From an uncultured Odoribacter sp. (GTDB lineage Bacteria > Bacteroidota > Bacteroidia > Bacteroidales > Marinifilaceae), in the NCBI GenBank assembly GCA_910578105.1, contig CAJTPD010000004.1:166854-230853 (forward strand): a stretch of 64,000 nt of DNA, read 5' to 3'. Position 1 is the first letter of the stretch. Each line of letters starts with the position of its first letter. Position numbers and translations under genes: made by a program. Below are positions 48,693-57,653 of this stretch, in pieces. Under the pieces are notes generated by a model. The model was given only the letters and a program-made list of their open reading frames with translations, ran no database searches and was not told where the DNA came from.

Positions 48693-51665
48693 ATGGAGCG
48701 GATTATTTTTGTTTTATCATATGAGAAAAGGTGGGAGTGCTGGATGATATATGCCAACCGGGCAACGGATGCCGGGGATTTTTTTCAGAGCATGGGGAGA
48801 TATACGGGGGAGGAAATCAGAAATCCTGCGGTGGTAAAAGAAATTTTTCCTTTGCTTCAGAAATATGATACACCTGCCCTTTATCGTCGGTTTGGAAAAA
48901 AGAAATACAAAGATGAACGGGAATTTTTGCAGAAAGCGGAAGACAGTTATATCCGGGAGGAAATCCGTCCTTATATTGAACTTCAGGTTGCCCATGTGAT
49001 TGATATGCTGGCAGATTCCGGTTGCCCGTTGTTTTTGAAAGGAAGCCGGCTGGATAATTTTTATAAAGAACAGCGGATTTTTTTACAGCCTGTGCCTTTG
49101 AGAGCCTTACTGCGGTTTGAGCGGACGGAGGAATTTACCCGTTATATCCTTCGGCTGACTGATGACAAATGTGTTTTTTATCCTGCAGATTATGATTTAA
49201 AGGTGTTGACCCGAAAACCTTGCCGCGTGTTGTCCGGACGCCGGTTATTCCGTTTTCCCGGGGATTTCGACGGTCAACGTCTGTTGCCTTTCTTGCAGAA
49301 AAGAGAAATTTTGATTCCGAAAGCGAACGAACAGCTTTATTTCCGTAAGTTTATTTTGAAAAATGTGAGGCATGAAGAGATTGAGGTCCAGGGGTTTGAA
49401 GTAATTGTGAAAGAGGTTGATAAAAAAGCATTTCTGTCATTGGAAAGAGATGTATTCGGAGGGCCGGTGCTTGTGCCGGTTTTTTATTATGGCAGTCAGT
49501 GGATTCCTGTATGGTCTGATCGGAAAGCTTTAGTGGAATTACATACCGATGGCGAGAATTATGCATTTCATAAAGTAAACCGGGATTTTGGTTGGGAGAA
49601 TATTTTGCAAAAACAGTTGTCCGGACTTGGATTAAGGAATTTACCGGATGGTGGTTTTCAGGTGAATGGCATACCGGAAATTTTTGTAAATGGTGAAAAA
49701 GGACAGGGGGAACCGGAAGAAAAAATGAGGTGTGAAGCTTGGGTAAAAACCATTGGCTGGTTACAGCAGCATCGAACGGATTTGCAGCATCTGGGGCTTG
49801 AGATAATGCAAAAATCTTTATGCAAAGCTTATTATATTTCAGGTTGGGACATGGAGATGGCGGTCAGTGAGAAAACAGACTGGTTTGAATTGAATGCTGT
49901 GGTTGTTTTAGAGGATGGGCGTCGGATTCCTTTGATTCGTTTCCGGGAACATATTTTGTCAGGACAAAAGGAGTTTATTTTGGAAGATGGCACGATATTC
50001 CTTATTCCTGAAGAATGGTTTGCTTCGTATACGGAGATATTATTGTTTGCAGGAAGCAGAGGGGATTCTCTTTTCCTGCACAGGAGTCAGTATATGTTAT
50101 TGGATAAAGACTATTGTCTGGCGGGAGAAGGTGGCAAACAGGAGGCTTTGGCTGTGGATTTGCCTTGTGGCCTGAGAGCTGAGATGCGTTACTATCAACA
50201 GGTTGGTTACCGGTGGTTGTATACCTTATATAACAGAGGGCTGGGAGGATGTTTGGCGGATGATATGGGATTGGGAAAAACTTTGCAGGTAATAGCTTTG
50301 CTTTTGAAATACCGGCAGGAAACGGTGAAATCTGTTGTTGGAAGAAAAAGACCGGTTAGGGACGGGCAGCTCACGCTTTTTGATGACATAGAGATTGAAG
50401 GACGGGAAGAAAATACAGAGGGCCGTCCGGAATTTGATACATGCCTGATAGTGGTTCCGGCATCCTTGATACATAATTGGAAAAATGAACTCCGGAAGTT
50501 TGCTCCCCAGCTCACTGTAACTATTTATGCCGGTTGTAACCGGGAAGATTTGCGCCCTTATCTACAGCGGTCGGATGTGGTGATTGTTACTTATCATACT
50601 TTGAGAAATGATATCCGGTATTTATCACGTCTTTCTTTCGGAATTATTGTTGCCGACGAAGCACAAAGCATAAAAAATCCCGGGTCTCAGTTGTATCAGG
50701 CGATGTTGTGCATCCGTGGAAAACATTTTTTTGCTCTGACAGGAACTCCGGTGGAAAATTCTTTGACCGATTTATGGGCAATTATGAATTTGGTAAACCG
50801 GAATATGCTGGGGACCAGTCGTTTTTTCCAGGTTCATTTTATCCGTCCCGTAGTAGCAGATAACAAGGGTAAAATGGGCATAGTCCTGCAAAGATTAATA
50901 GCACCTTATCTGTTGAGACGGACCAGGGAAGAGGTATTGTCAGAATTGCCGGAACTTACTTCTGAATTGGTTGTGTGTGAGCCGGATGAAGAGCAACGCA
51001 GATTTTATGAAGAAGAACAGGCAAAAGTCCGGAATTATATTTTGGGAAACCGGGATACTCAGAAAAGTTTGCGGTATGATTTTATGGTGTTGAAAGCTCT
51101 TGTCCGTTTGCGGCAAATAGCCAATCATCCCCGTTTGGTGGAAGCAGATTATACCGGAGATTCCGGGAAGTTCCGGGAAATATTCAGAATGTTGGAAGGT
51201 GTTGTTAATTCCGGGCACAAAGTGTTGGTATTTTCTTCTTTTGTAAAGTATTTGAATATGGTGGCAGATGAGATTGTACGAAGGGATTGGAAATATGCTA
51301 TGCTTACGGGAGCAACAGTGGACCGTGAACAGGAGGTTAGGCGTTTTACTGGTGATTCGGAGTGTCGTATTTTTTTAATTTCTCTCAAGGCCGGAGGGGT
51401 GGGGTTGAATCTGACTGAAGCGGGGTATGTCTTTATTCTGGATCCATGGTGGAATCTGGCAGCCGAAAACCAGGCCATAGGAAGGGCCTACCGTATGGGG
51501 CAAAAACAGGCTGTGTTTGTTTACCGTTTTGTTACTGCAGGTACGCTGGAAGAAAAAATACTTGCTATCCAACGCAGGAAACAACAGTTGGCAGAAATTG
51601 TTCTGACAACGCCGGTGCAGGTCCCTTTTAGTGATGAGGAATTGCTGGAGGCATTGAAAGGGTGA
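48693..51665 (+). CDS. SNF2-family DEAD/DEAH helicase
   Basis: A 990-aa cytoplasmic ATPase of the Swi2/Snf2 family, likely a double-stranded DNA or nucleoprotein translocase. The first 500 residues form a bacterial N-terminal region without recognised catalytic motifs. The motor has motif I LADDMGLGKTLQVIALLL (about 521), motif Ia IVVPASLIHNWKNEL, DEAQ-type motif II IVADEAQSIKNPGSQ (about 654), TGTPVENSLTDLW, and the C-terminal helicase half with VFSSFVKYLNMV, SLKAGGVGLNLTEAGYVF and AIGRAYRMGQ. Related proteins are common in Bacteroidales chromosomes; role inferred as transcription or repair. The helicase stop overlaps the GTG of the next small frame. Confidence 0.9.
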   Translation: MERIIFVLSYEKRWECWMIYANRATDAGDFFQSMGRYTGEEIRNPAVVKEIFPLLQKYDTPALYRRFGKKKYKDEREFLQKAEDSYIREEIRPYIELQVAHVIDMLADSGCPLFLKGSRLDNFYKEQRIFLQPVPLRALLRFERTEEFTRYILRLTDDKCVFYPADYDLKVLTRKPCRVLSGRRLFRFPGDFDGQRLLPFLQKREILIPKANEQLYFRKFILKNVRHEEIEVQGFEVIVKEVDKKAFLSLERDVFGGPVLVPVFYYGSQWIPVWSDRKALVELHTDGENYAFHKVNRDFGWENILQKQLSGLGLRNLPDGGFQVNGIPEIFVNGEKGQGEPEEKMRCEAWVKTIGWLQQHRTDLQHLGLEIMQKSLCKAYYISGWDMEMAVSEKTDWFELNAVVVLEDGRRIPLIRFREHILSGQKEFILEDGTIFLIPEEWFASYTEILLFAGSRGDSLFLHRSQYMLLDKDYCLAGEGGKQEALAVDLPCGLRAEMRYYQQVGYRWLYTLYNRGLGGCLADDMGLGKTLQVIALLLKYRQETVKSVVGRKRPVRDGQLTLFDDIEIEGREENTEGRPEFDTCLIVVPASLIHNWKNELRKFAPQLTVTIYAGCNREDLRPYLQRSDVVIVTYHTLRNDIRYLSRLSFGIIVADEAQSIKNPGSQLYQAMLCIRGKHFFALTGTPVENSLTDLWAIMNLVNRNMLGTSRFFQVHFIRPVVADNKGKMGIVLQRLIAPYLLRRTREEVLSELPELTSELVVCEPDEEQRRFYEEEQAKVRNYILGNRDTQKSLRYDFMVLKALVRLRQIANHPRLVEADYTGDSGKFREIFRMLEGVVNSGHKVLVFSSFVKYLNMVADEIVRRDWKYAMLTGATVDREQEVRRFTGDSECRIFLISLKAGGVGLNLTEAGYVFILDPWWNLAAENQAIGRAYRMGQKQAVFVYRFVTAGTLEEKILAIQRRKQQLAEIVLTTPVQVPFSDEELLEALKG

Positions 51666-51847
51666 AATACGGAGATTGTCCGTTTTTTTATTGGAATTGG
51701 CTTTATCCGGAAGTGCCGCCCCGGGTGGAATACGGGCTGACAGTGCGGGGCGGTAGTTTGATTCCTTGTTTGGAGAAACTGGTGGACTGGGCTTTGGAAT
51801 ATATGCCGCAGATTATAAGTGAACGTAAAGAAAAGAAGTTGGAATGA
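51662..51847 (+). pseudogene. Remnant of an HxlR-type regulator
   Basis: A 61-codon frame (GTG start) containing LYPEVPPRVEYGLTVRGGSL followed by IPCLEKLVDWALEYM. This is the wing and C-terminal helix of HxlR/MarR-like regulators (consensus PPRVEYxLTxxGxSL). The recognition helix, which should precede it, is missing because the SNF2 gene occupies that space. The frame overlaps both neighbours by 4 bp (GTGA with SNF2, ATGA with the MBL gene), so ribosomes may still pass through it. Most likely a truncated gene kept as a translational bridge. Confidence 0.6.
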
Positions 51848-52653
51848 ATATGGAGCTTGTTTTTTTAGGGACGGGCAGTGCGATGGTTACCCGTTGTTAT
51901 AATACTTGTTTTGCTTTTCGGCAGGGAGAGGCGTGTTTCTTGGTGGATGCCGGCGGCGGTAACGGGATATTCAACCAGTTGGAGAAAGCGGGCATTGCCT
52001 TTACTTCGGTTCGCCGTATGTTTGTCACCCATGCCCATACGGATCATATCCTGGGGGCAATTTGGGTGGTGCGGAAGATTGCTACGCTGATGTCAAAGGG
52101 GAAGTATACGGGTGATTTTGTGGTGTATGGGCATGAGGGAGTGATTGAGGCTTTGACGGTTTTTTGCCGTTTGACGCTGCCCGGAAAGATTGTGAAGTAC
52201 ATCGGGGAGCGCATTGTGTTTCAGGAGGTGAAGGAGGGCAGCCGGGTGGAGGTGATGGGGATGGGATTGCAGTTTTTTGATATAGCTTCCACCAAGATGA
52301 AACAATTCGGTTTCCGGGCTGATTTGCCGGATGGGAAGTCATTGGCGTGTCTGGGAGATGAGCCTTACAATGAAGTGTGCCGGGAATATGTCCAAGGGGC
52401 AGACTGGTTGTTGTGTGAGGCTTTTTGTTTGTATCGCGACCGCGAAATCTTTTCTCCCTACGAAAAGCATCACAGCACCGCCCGCGACGCCGGGCGTCTT
52501 GCCGGGAGCCTGGGGGTGAAGAACCTGGTGTTGTATCATACGGAAGATAGGAACCTGGCAACCCGCAAAACCACCTATACCGCCGAAGCCGCCTCTGAAT
52601 TTCCCGGCAACATCTACGTCCCCGACGATTTGGAGCGGGTGGCGTTGTATTGA
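51844..52653 (+). CDS. MBL-fold hydrolase (RNase Z-like)
   Basis: A 269-aa cytoplasmic metallo-beta-lactamase-fold protein. The metal motif THAHTDHILG (His63, His65, Asp67, His68) is intact, with LVDAGGG before it and CLGDEPYNE and CEAF further on; the last His is probably in HHSTARDAG or LYHTEDRN. It resembles RNase Z/arylsulfatase-type hydrolases and carries the LGTGSA start typical of them. The ATG at 51844 overlaps the HxlR remnant by ATGA; a second ATG at 51850 is possible. Substrate unknown. The region from 52654 to 52844 holds nothing recognisable. Confidence 0.85.
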   Translation: MNMELVFLGTGSAMVTRCYNTCFAFRQGEACFLVDAGGGNGIFNQLEKAGIAFTSVRRMFVTHAHTDHILGAIWVVRKIATLMSKGKYTGDFVVYGHEGVIEALTVFCRLTLPGKIVKYIGERIVFQEVKEGSRVEVMGMGLQFFDIASTKMKQFGFRADLPDGKSLACLGDEPYNEVCREYVQGADWLLCEAFCLYRDREIFSPYEKHHSTARDAGRLAGSLGVKNLVLYHTEDRNLATRKTTYTAEAASEFPGNIYVPDDLERVALY

Positions 52654-52844
52654 TTTGCTGTGCGAACGGAGCGTTGAAGCAGGAGTGGATACCCGTGATT
52701 CCCTGTTTCAGGCGTATGCGGGAGGGATGGGCATTGAAACCGTAGGGTAAAGCAGTGGCGGAGACTGTTTTGCAAGTTGTAGTCCGGACGTATTTCATCC
52801 GGTGGGGGTGAAATATCTGTTGTCAGGAAAAGCGGCTGTGATTT

Positions 52845-55217
52845 TTACTGTATGGTTCCGATAAACTCTCCTATGACGATGAAACCTTCCTCGTTTTGTA
52901 TTTGGATGGGGGGATAATCTTTGTTGAGGGGATGTAGGATAATGCTTTCATGGGTCCATTCTCCCGTTTCGGGGTCGTACTTTTTCTCGCTGGTGTATTT
53001 TTTGATGGAGTAGCAGCCGCCGTATTCGAAATCGTAATGCTCCCGGTGTTGGATGAGGACGATTTTGCCGTTGCGGGAACCGACGATGCCGTTGCGGAAT
53101 ACACACAGGTCCCCCTCCTTGATCCGGGGTTCCATCGAATGGCCGTTTGCCCTGACGATGAACATACCGGGATTGAGCTTGCCCAGGCCTTCTGTTTTAA
53201 CCCACCCTTCTTCCTCCGCTTCCTGCCATTCGCTGAATTTTCCGCAGGCTGCTTTCAAGGTGTAGAGGGGGAGGTAGTCGATGTATTTGACATCATCATT
53301 GACTTCGGCTTCAATACGGGGCACCGGGGCTGTCGGTTGACAGGGCGTTTGGTGTGCAGGTGCGGGGACCTGAAGCTGTTGTCTGAGATAGTTTTCCAGG
53401 GGTTTGTCGCAGCAATAGACATAGCATCCCTTCATGCCCCGGGTGAGCAGGGTGCGGTAGGTGTTTTTTATGATTTCTTCGGCGAGTTGCCCGGCCTTTA
53501 CCGGGTCATTACCGGCGTGGATGCCTCTGACAGAATTGTCTGCCCGTGAGCGTTGGGTGACGTCCGTAACGACTTTGCCGTTTTCGTACCTCAGGTCTTT
53601 CCCGATAATGACGCCGATGTAATCGACTTCCAGCCCCTGACAGGTGTGGATACAGCCGATTTCGTTTATTGAGTTCTCGCCGATAATCCAGGTGCTTCCG
53701 TCTTTTTCGAGGTTCCATTTCATGGCGAACCCGAATTCCGGGATGTTCACGTCTGTTGCTGCCGGCTCTTTCTTGCTTTTCCAGTCCCAGCAATAGCCTG
53801 CCACCATCCGGGATTTGTTGTTTACTTTGTTTTTTTCTTCAATAACCTGCCGGAGTTCGTTGGGGTCGGAAAAAATCCTGAAATCGAAGTCTTCCTGCGA
53901 CAAATGCACGTTGGCCGTACCGGTGATTTGCAGGGTATTGTCCAGCCAGGCCAGATAGCCGTCCGAGCCGTTACAGCGGAATTGCGAGGACAATTCAAGT
54001 TTTTTTACACAAGCATGCCGGCTAAGGGCGATTTTTTCGATGTATTGTGATTCCCCGATGTCTTTGATATGGATTTTCTGATGGTCATCTACAAAGAAAA
54101 CGGTGAATTTGGCGGCATCAATGATTTCACGGACCTGGTTTTCCCCTTTGTTTTGAAACAGTCCGCTTTTGTGGTTCAGGCGGTGAGCCTCGTCGACAAT
54201 AAGCACATCAAACGTGTTGGCCGGAATGTCATAAAAAGTCCCGGAGCCGCCGAACATGTTGTAAATTTGGTTCTTCCTTAATGTCCCCGTAAGTTTGGCG
54301 GCATAAACCGCGCGGGGTGCGGCATTTTTGGAGACATAACGGGATACCAGTCCGTTTTGGGTTGTCTCTGCCAGCAGGTTGATGGCCACGACACTTTTTC
54401 CGGTGCCTGGCCCGCCTTTGACAATCAGCACTTGTTTTTTGTCAACGCTTGCTTCCCGGCTCATCGACAGGGCTGTTTCGTATACCACCTTTTGGTCGTC
54501 CAGCATGATAAATTCCCGGTTGCCTTTGAGCATTGAGGCCAGGCTGTCCGCCAGTTGCTTGGAAGGGCGCAGGCGTCCGTTTTCTATTTTATACAGGATG
54601 TCTTGGGTGTCCCCGTGTTTTACAAATTTTTTGATAAAATCCCGGAGTTTGCCCGCATCCGCCTGGAAGAAGGGAGGGGCTTCGGTGATATACGGTTCGT
54701 AACAGGGATTGCTGATAATCCGGTCTTTCGGATAATTATGGAGGTAGGCGCAGGGCACCAGGTTGATGTGCTCGTCCCTTATGGTTTGGTTGTAATCCCT
54801 GAGCGTTGCGGCATACGACCACGCCTGGTAAGAGGGATGGGCGGTTTCGGAGTTCCCGTGCTGAAAACGTGTTTTAACCAGGGCGTCCTTGTCGGTCAGT
54901 TCTGCCGATGACCATTGTTTCAGTTCGATGATGATGACCTGTTCCTGCAATCCTTCATTCAGTCCGGTGATTATGAAATCTATCCGTTTGGAGGTGAGGG
55001 GAATCTGGAACTCGATAGAGATACCGGAATCTGCCGGAATCTCCGGGTCTTCCAGAATCCGGTCCATATAGGACATGGAATTTTTCCACGACAGGATTTC
55101 ATTGCCGGAAGTGCTCCGTCCCAAATGGCTGATGTAGGCATGCAGGATTTTTTCGTCTATCCGGTTACTGAATACATCCTCCCGGAACCCTTGTTTCGTG
55201 GATTGGTAGACAATCAT
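52845..55217 (-). CDS. Nuclease-helicase-S24 peptidase fusion (DUF2075/Schlafen-3-like)
   Basis: A 790-aa cytoplasmic three-part protein. Residues about 60-200 look like a PD-(D/E)xK nuclease: RIDFIITG (Asp80) and VIIIELKQW (Glu98, Lys100), with a later Gln in SYQAW. Residues about 235-615 are a DUF2075-type SF1 helicase: Walker A GGPGTGKS (268-275), Walker B LIVDEAHRL (341-345 core), SSQFRCNGSDGYLAWL and IHTCQGLEVDYIGVIIG. Residues about 640-790 form a LexA/UmuD-like S24 domain with Ser694 (NGHSMEP) and Lys739 (YSIKK), plus a Cys658-Gly659 pair 35 residues before the Ser. A Pro-rich linker joins helicase and S24. It overlaps the MazG-like gene by ATGA. Likely a defence or SOS-type effector. 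Confidence 0.85.
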   Translation of the reverse strand: MIVYQSTKQGFREDVFSNRIDEKILHAYISHLGRSTSGNEILSWKNSMSYMDRILEDPEIPADSGISIEFQIPLTSKRIDFIITGLNEGLQEQVIIIELKQWSSAELTDKDALVKTRFQHGNSETAHPSYQAWSYAATLRDYNQTIRDEHINLVPCAYLHNYPKDRIISNPCYEPYITEAPPFFQADAGKLRDFIKKFVKHGDTQDILYKIENGRLRPSKQLADSLASMLKGNREFIMLDDQKVVYETALSMSREASVDKKQVLIVKGGPGTGKSVVAINLLAETTQNGLVSRYVSKNAAPRAVYAAKLTGTLRKNQIYNMFGGSGTFYDIPANTFDVLIVDEAHRLNHKSGLFQNKGENQVREIIDAAKFTVFFVDDHQKIHIKDIGESQYIEKIALSRHACVKKLELSSQFRCNGSDGYLAWLDNTLQITGTANVHLSQEDFDFRIFSDPNELRQVIEEKNKVNNKSRMVAGYCWDWKSKKEPAATDVNIPEFGFAMKWNLEKDGSTWIIGENSINEIGCIHTCQGLEVDYIGVIIGKDLRYENGKVVTDVTQRSRADNSVRGIHAGNDPVKAGQLAEEIIKNTYRTLLTRGMKGCYVYCCDKPLENYLRQQLQVPAPAHQTPCQPTAPVPRIEAEVNDDVKYIDYLPLYTLKAACGKFSEWQEAEEEGWVKTEGLGKLNPGMFIVRANGHSMEPRIKEGDLCVFRNGIVGSRNGKIVLIQHREHYDFEYGGCYSIKKYTSEKKYDPETGEWTHESIILHPLNKDYPPIQIQNEEGFIVIGEFIGTIQ

Positions 55218-55552
55218 AATTCGTTGTATTTTTTGGCGGTTCCCCTGGCTTTTTCCACCGGATATTTTTCTTCGTTTTTCCGGATTTTCCGGAGCACGAT
55301 ATCGAATATGTCGAGGTGATGCTTTTCAGCCAGCAGCAAAGCATAAGCCAGCACGTCCGCCAGTTCCTCCTCCAGCCGTTCGGGGTTTACTCTTTCGGCC
55401 TCGCTTTCTTTTTTCCACAAAAACAGCTCATTCAGTTCTGAGGCTTCCAGCAGCAGTGCCAGTGCCAGATTCTTCGAATCGTGAAACTGCGCCCAGTCCC
55501 GCTCGTCCCGGAACCGGAGCAATGCTTCCATGGCTTCCTGATATTTGTCCAT
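55214..55552 (-). CDS. MazG-like nucleotide pyrophosphohydrolase
   Basis: A 112-aa single-domain MazG/RS21-C6-type enzyme, which hydrolyses a nucleoside triphosphate (often dCTP or a modified dNTP) to the monophosphate. RDERDWAQFHDSKNLALALLLEASELNELFLWK in pieces gives the classic HxxxNL and EASEL (Glu36, Glu39) motifs, and EEELADVLAYALLLAEK supplies the second ExxD pair. It starts the leftward operon; its stop overlaps the start of the nuclease-helicase-S24 gene, so the two are made together. Separate from the housekeeping mazG at 1306. Confidence 0.9.
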   Translation of the reverse strand: MDKYQEAMEALLRFRDERDWAQFHDSKNLALALLLEASELNELFLWKKESEAERVNPERLEEELADVLAYALLLAEKHHLDIFDIVLRKIRKNEEKYPVEKARGTAKKYNEL

Positions 55553-55574
55553 ATTTATCGCAGATAATTTTAAC

Positions 55575-55582
55575 CAAAAATA
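55575..55582 (-). promoter_or_regulatory. -7 box of the MazG-like/helicase operon
   Basis: CAAAAATA reads TATTTTTG on the minus strand (TAnnTTTG), 22 bp before the start codon. No ideal -33 partner is seen. Confidence 0.5.
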
Positions 55583-55772
55583 AGAAAATGTTTTGATGCG
55601 GGAAAAGAATTCGGTGATATAAATTTTAAGGCTCTTTCCGGGGGATATGGAAATATCATTTATTTTTATGAATCCGTTGGGGGGTATCGCGGTGCCGGAA
55701 AATTATGCAGGCTTTGGGAGTTTAATCCGTGAAATATTAAACGAGGTTACATTTTTGTAAAATTATATTCTG

Positions 55773-55780
55773 TATATTTG
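55773..55780 (+). promoter_or_regulatory. -7 box of the McrBC-like operon
   Basis: TATATTTG matches the consensus, 25 bp before the ATG at 55806. TTTG at 55754-55757 is a possible upstream partner at a short 15-bp spacing. Confidence 0.5.
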
Positions 55781-55805
55781 AACACAAAATGTGAATATAC
55801 TCTCT

Positions 55806-57650
55806 ATGATGAACGAATTTACCTCTCTTACACGCGGGCATGTTTTAGCTGCAATACACCGGATTGAGGAGGAGGGTATTCCTGTCCGCTATCAGTCTTC
55901 TTATTATGATTTGATTTATGAAGGGAAACGCTTCCCGCCGAAACTTGTATATTCGTATGCGTATTATGCGGCTCATCATGTAAAATTGAGCCATAAAGAA
56001 TTTCATGGAGGGGAGGAAACGGATACTTTCCATTTTTTGAGGGAGATGGGATTTGAGATTGTGGGTAAAGAGATGAATGTGGCTATTGATGTGGCGACTT
56101 TTATAAAACAGTCCCGGACAGAAGATTTAAGAGCCCGGTTTTATGCCCGGAAATATCAGGGATTAGCTGTTGAAATTGATTTCGGACAAGTCTCTGACAC
56201 CCGGATTCCTTGGATGTCTTTTTTATACAAAGGCCAAAAAACGAGTCATGGAATCTATCCGGTATATCTTTTGTTTAAAGAGTATGATAAGCTGATATTG
56301 GCGTATTGTATAAGCGAAACGAACAAGCCTGAATTGAGCTGGAATTTGAACGGAGAACTGGAAACAGTTAAGACCTATTTTTCAAAATCAGGTATTGTTC
56401 CTCCTCGTTATGGACAATCTTATGTTTTTAAAGTTTACGATACTTCCAAAGCTCTGGATTATGTAGGTATGGAAGAGGATTTAAATCAGATTGTCAGGGA
56501 ATATAAACAATTAATGGGAGCGACATCAATGGGAAATACAGACTTTCGCATAGATAGATTGAGCACTGATTTGCAATCAACCGGTCTGCTTTTTGAAAAG
56601 CGGTTGGTGTATCGGTATGTGACGGCTTTGCTGGCCAAACCGTTTGTGATATTGACGGGATTGGCGGGTTCGGGAAAAACAAAACTGGCTCAGGCGTTTT
56701 CGCAGTGGATTTGTGAACGGCAAGAGCAGGTGTGTATTGTGCCGGTGGGGGCGGACTGGACGAACCGGGAAGCCTTGCTGGGCTATCCGAATGCTTTGAA
56801 TGAGGGGGAATATGTATGGCCGGAAAACGGAGTAATCCGTTTATTGACAGAAGCGAATAAACCCGAAAATCAGGACAAACCTTATTTCCTGATTCTGGAC
56901 GAAATGAATCTGAGTCACGTAGAACGTTATTTTGCTGATTTCCTGAGTGTGATGGAATCACGGGAGGCGATTCCTCTGCATCCGGAAACAGAGCCCTGGA
57001 AGGATTGTAACGTACCTGCCAAAGTCGGCTTGCCTCCCAATCTGTTCATTGTCGGAACGGTCAATATCGACGAAACAACGTATATGTTTAGTCCTAAGGT
57101 ACTGGACCGGGCTAATGTGATAGAGTTCCGGGTTACGACAGAGGAGATGGAACAGTTCCTGAAACATAAAACTCCTGTGGATTTAAATCCCGTCCGGGGA
57201 AAAGGAGCCGACATGGGAAAGGCGTTTGTGGAAATGGCAAAAGACAAGGTATGGCAACCGGGGGAATCTGAAAATCTGACTGACACTTTGCTCGGTTTTT
57301 TCGGCAAATTGAAGGAGGCAGGGGCGGAATTTGGTTACCGGACTGCCAGTGAGATATATACTTTTGTGGCCCTTGCTCACCGGCTCATTCCCGATTGGCC
57401 GGAAAACGAAGTGATTGATGCCGTGATTATGCAGAAATTATTGCCCAAACTACACGGTTCGCAGCGGAAACTGGAAGGCACGTTGAGAACTTTAGGGGAG
57501 TTATGCTTGCGGGAAGGGCAGAATATCGATGATTATTTCGTAAAAGACAACCCCGTAAAAGGGGTAAAATATCCTTTATCCTTGGATAAACTGGTCAGGA
57601 TGTATAAAGGGGTGGTGAACAACGGATTTGTCAGTTATGCAGAGGCTTAG
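55806..57650 (+). CDS. McrB-type GTPase with N-terminal head and MrcB-like domains
   Basis: AAA+ motor of a type IV (modification-dependent) restriction-like system, 614 aa. Residues 1 to about 88 form a small head (LTRGHVLAAIHRIEEEGIPV) that I recall from ScoMcrA-like N-termini. Residues about 90-235 resemble the MrcB/DUF3578 domain (ARKYQGLAVEIDFGQ, IPWMSFL, GIYPVYLLFK). The AAA+ core has Walker A GLAGSGKT (285-292), LILDEMNLSHVERYF (Walker B, about 363-376) and the McrB-type GTVNIDETTYMF. ATG 55806 or 55809 is preferred; GTG 55791 would leave almost no leader. The McrC-like gene follows 3 nt later. Confidence 0.88.
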   Translation: MMNEFTSLTRGHVLAAIHRIEEEGIPVRYQSSYYDLIYEGKRFPPKLVYSYAYYAAHHVKLSHKEFHGGEETDTFHFLREMGFEIVGKEMNVAIDVATFIKQSRTEDLRARFYARKYQGLAVEIDFGQVSDTRIPWMSFLYKGQKTSHGIYPVYLLFKEYDKLILAYCISETNKPELSWNLNGELETVKTYFSKSGIVPPRYGQSYVFKVYDTSKALDYVGMEEDLNQIVREYKQLMGATSMGNTDFRIDRLSTDLQSTGLLFEKRLVYRYVTALLAKPFVILTGLAGSGKTKLAQAFSQWICERQEQVCIVPVGADWTNREALLGYPNALNEGEYVWPENGVIRLLTEANKPENQDKPYFLILDEMNLSHVERYFADFLSVMESREAIPLHPETEPWKDCNVPAKVGLPPNLFIVGTVNIDETTYMFSPKVLDRANVIEFRVTTEEMEQFLKHKTPVDLNPVRGKGADMGKAFVEMAKDKVWQPGESENLTDTLLGFFGKLKEAGAEFGYRTASEIYTFVALAHRLIPDWPENEVIDAVIMQKLLPKLHGSQRKLEGTLRTLGELCLREGQNIDDYFVKDNPVKGVKYPLSLDKLVRMYKGVVNNGFVSYAEA

Positions 57651-57653
57651 GGC

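Noticed and set aside
52082..52798. 238-codon minus-strand frame opposite the MBL gene
   Set aside because: Low-complexity Pro/Arg-rich translation; shadow of the MBL gene.
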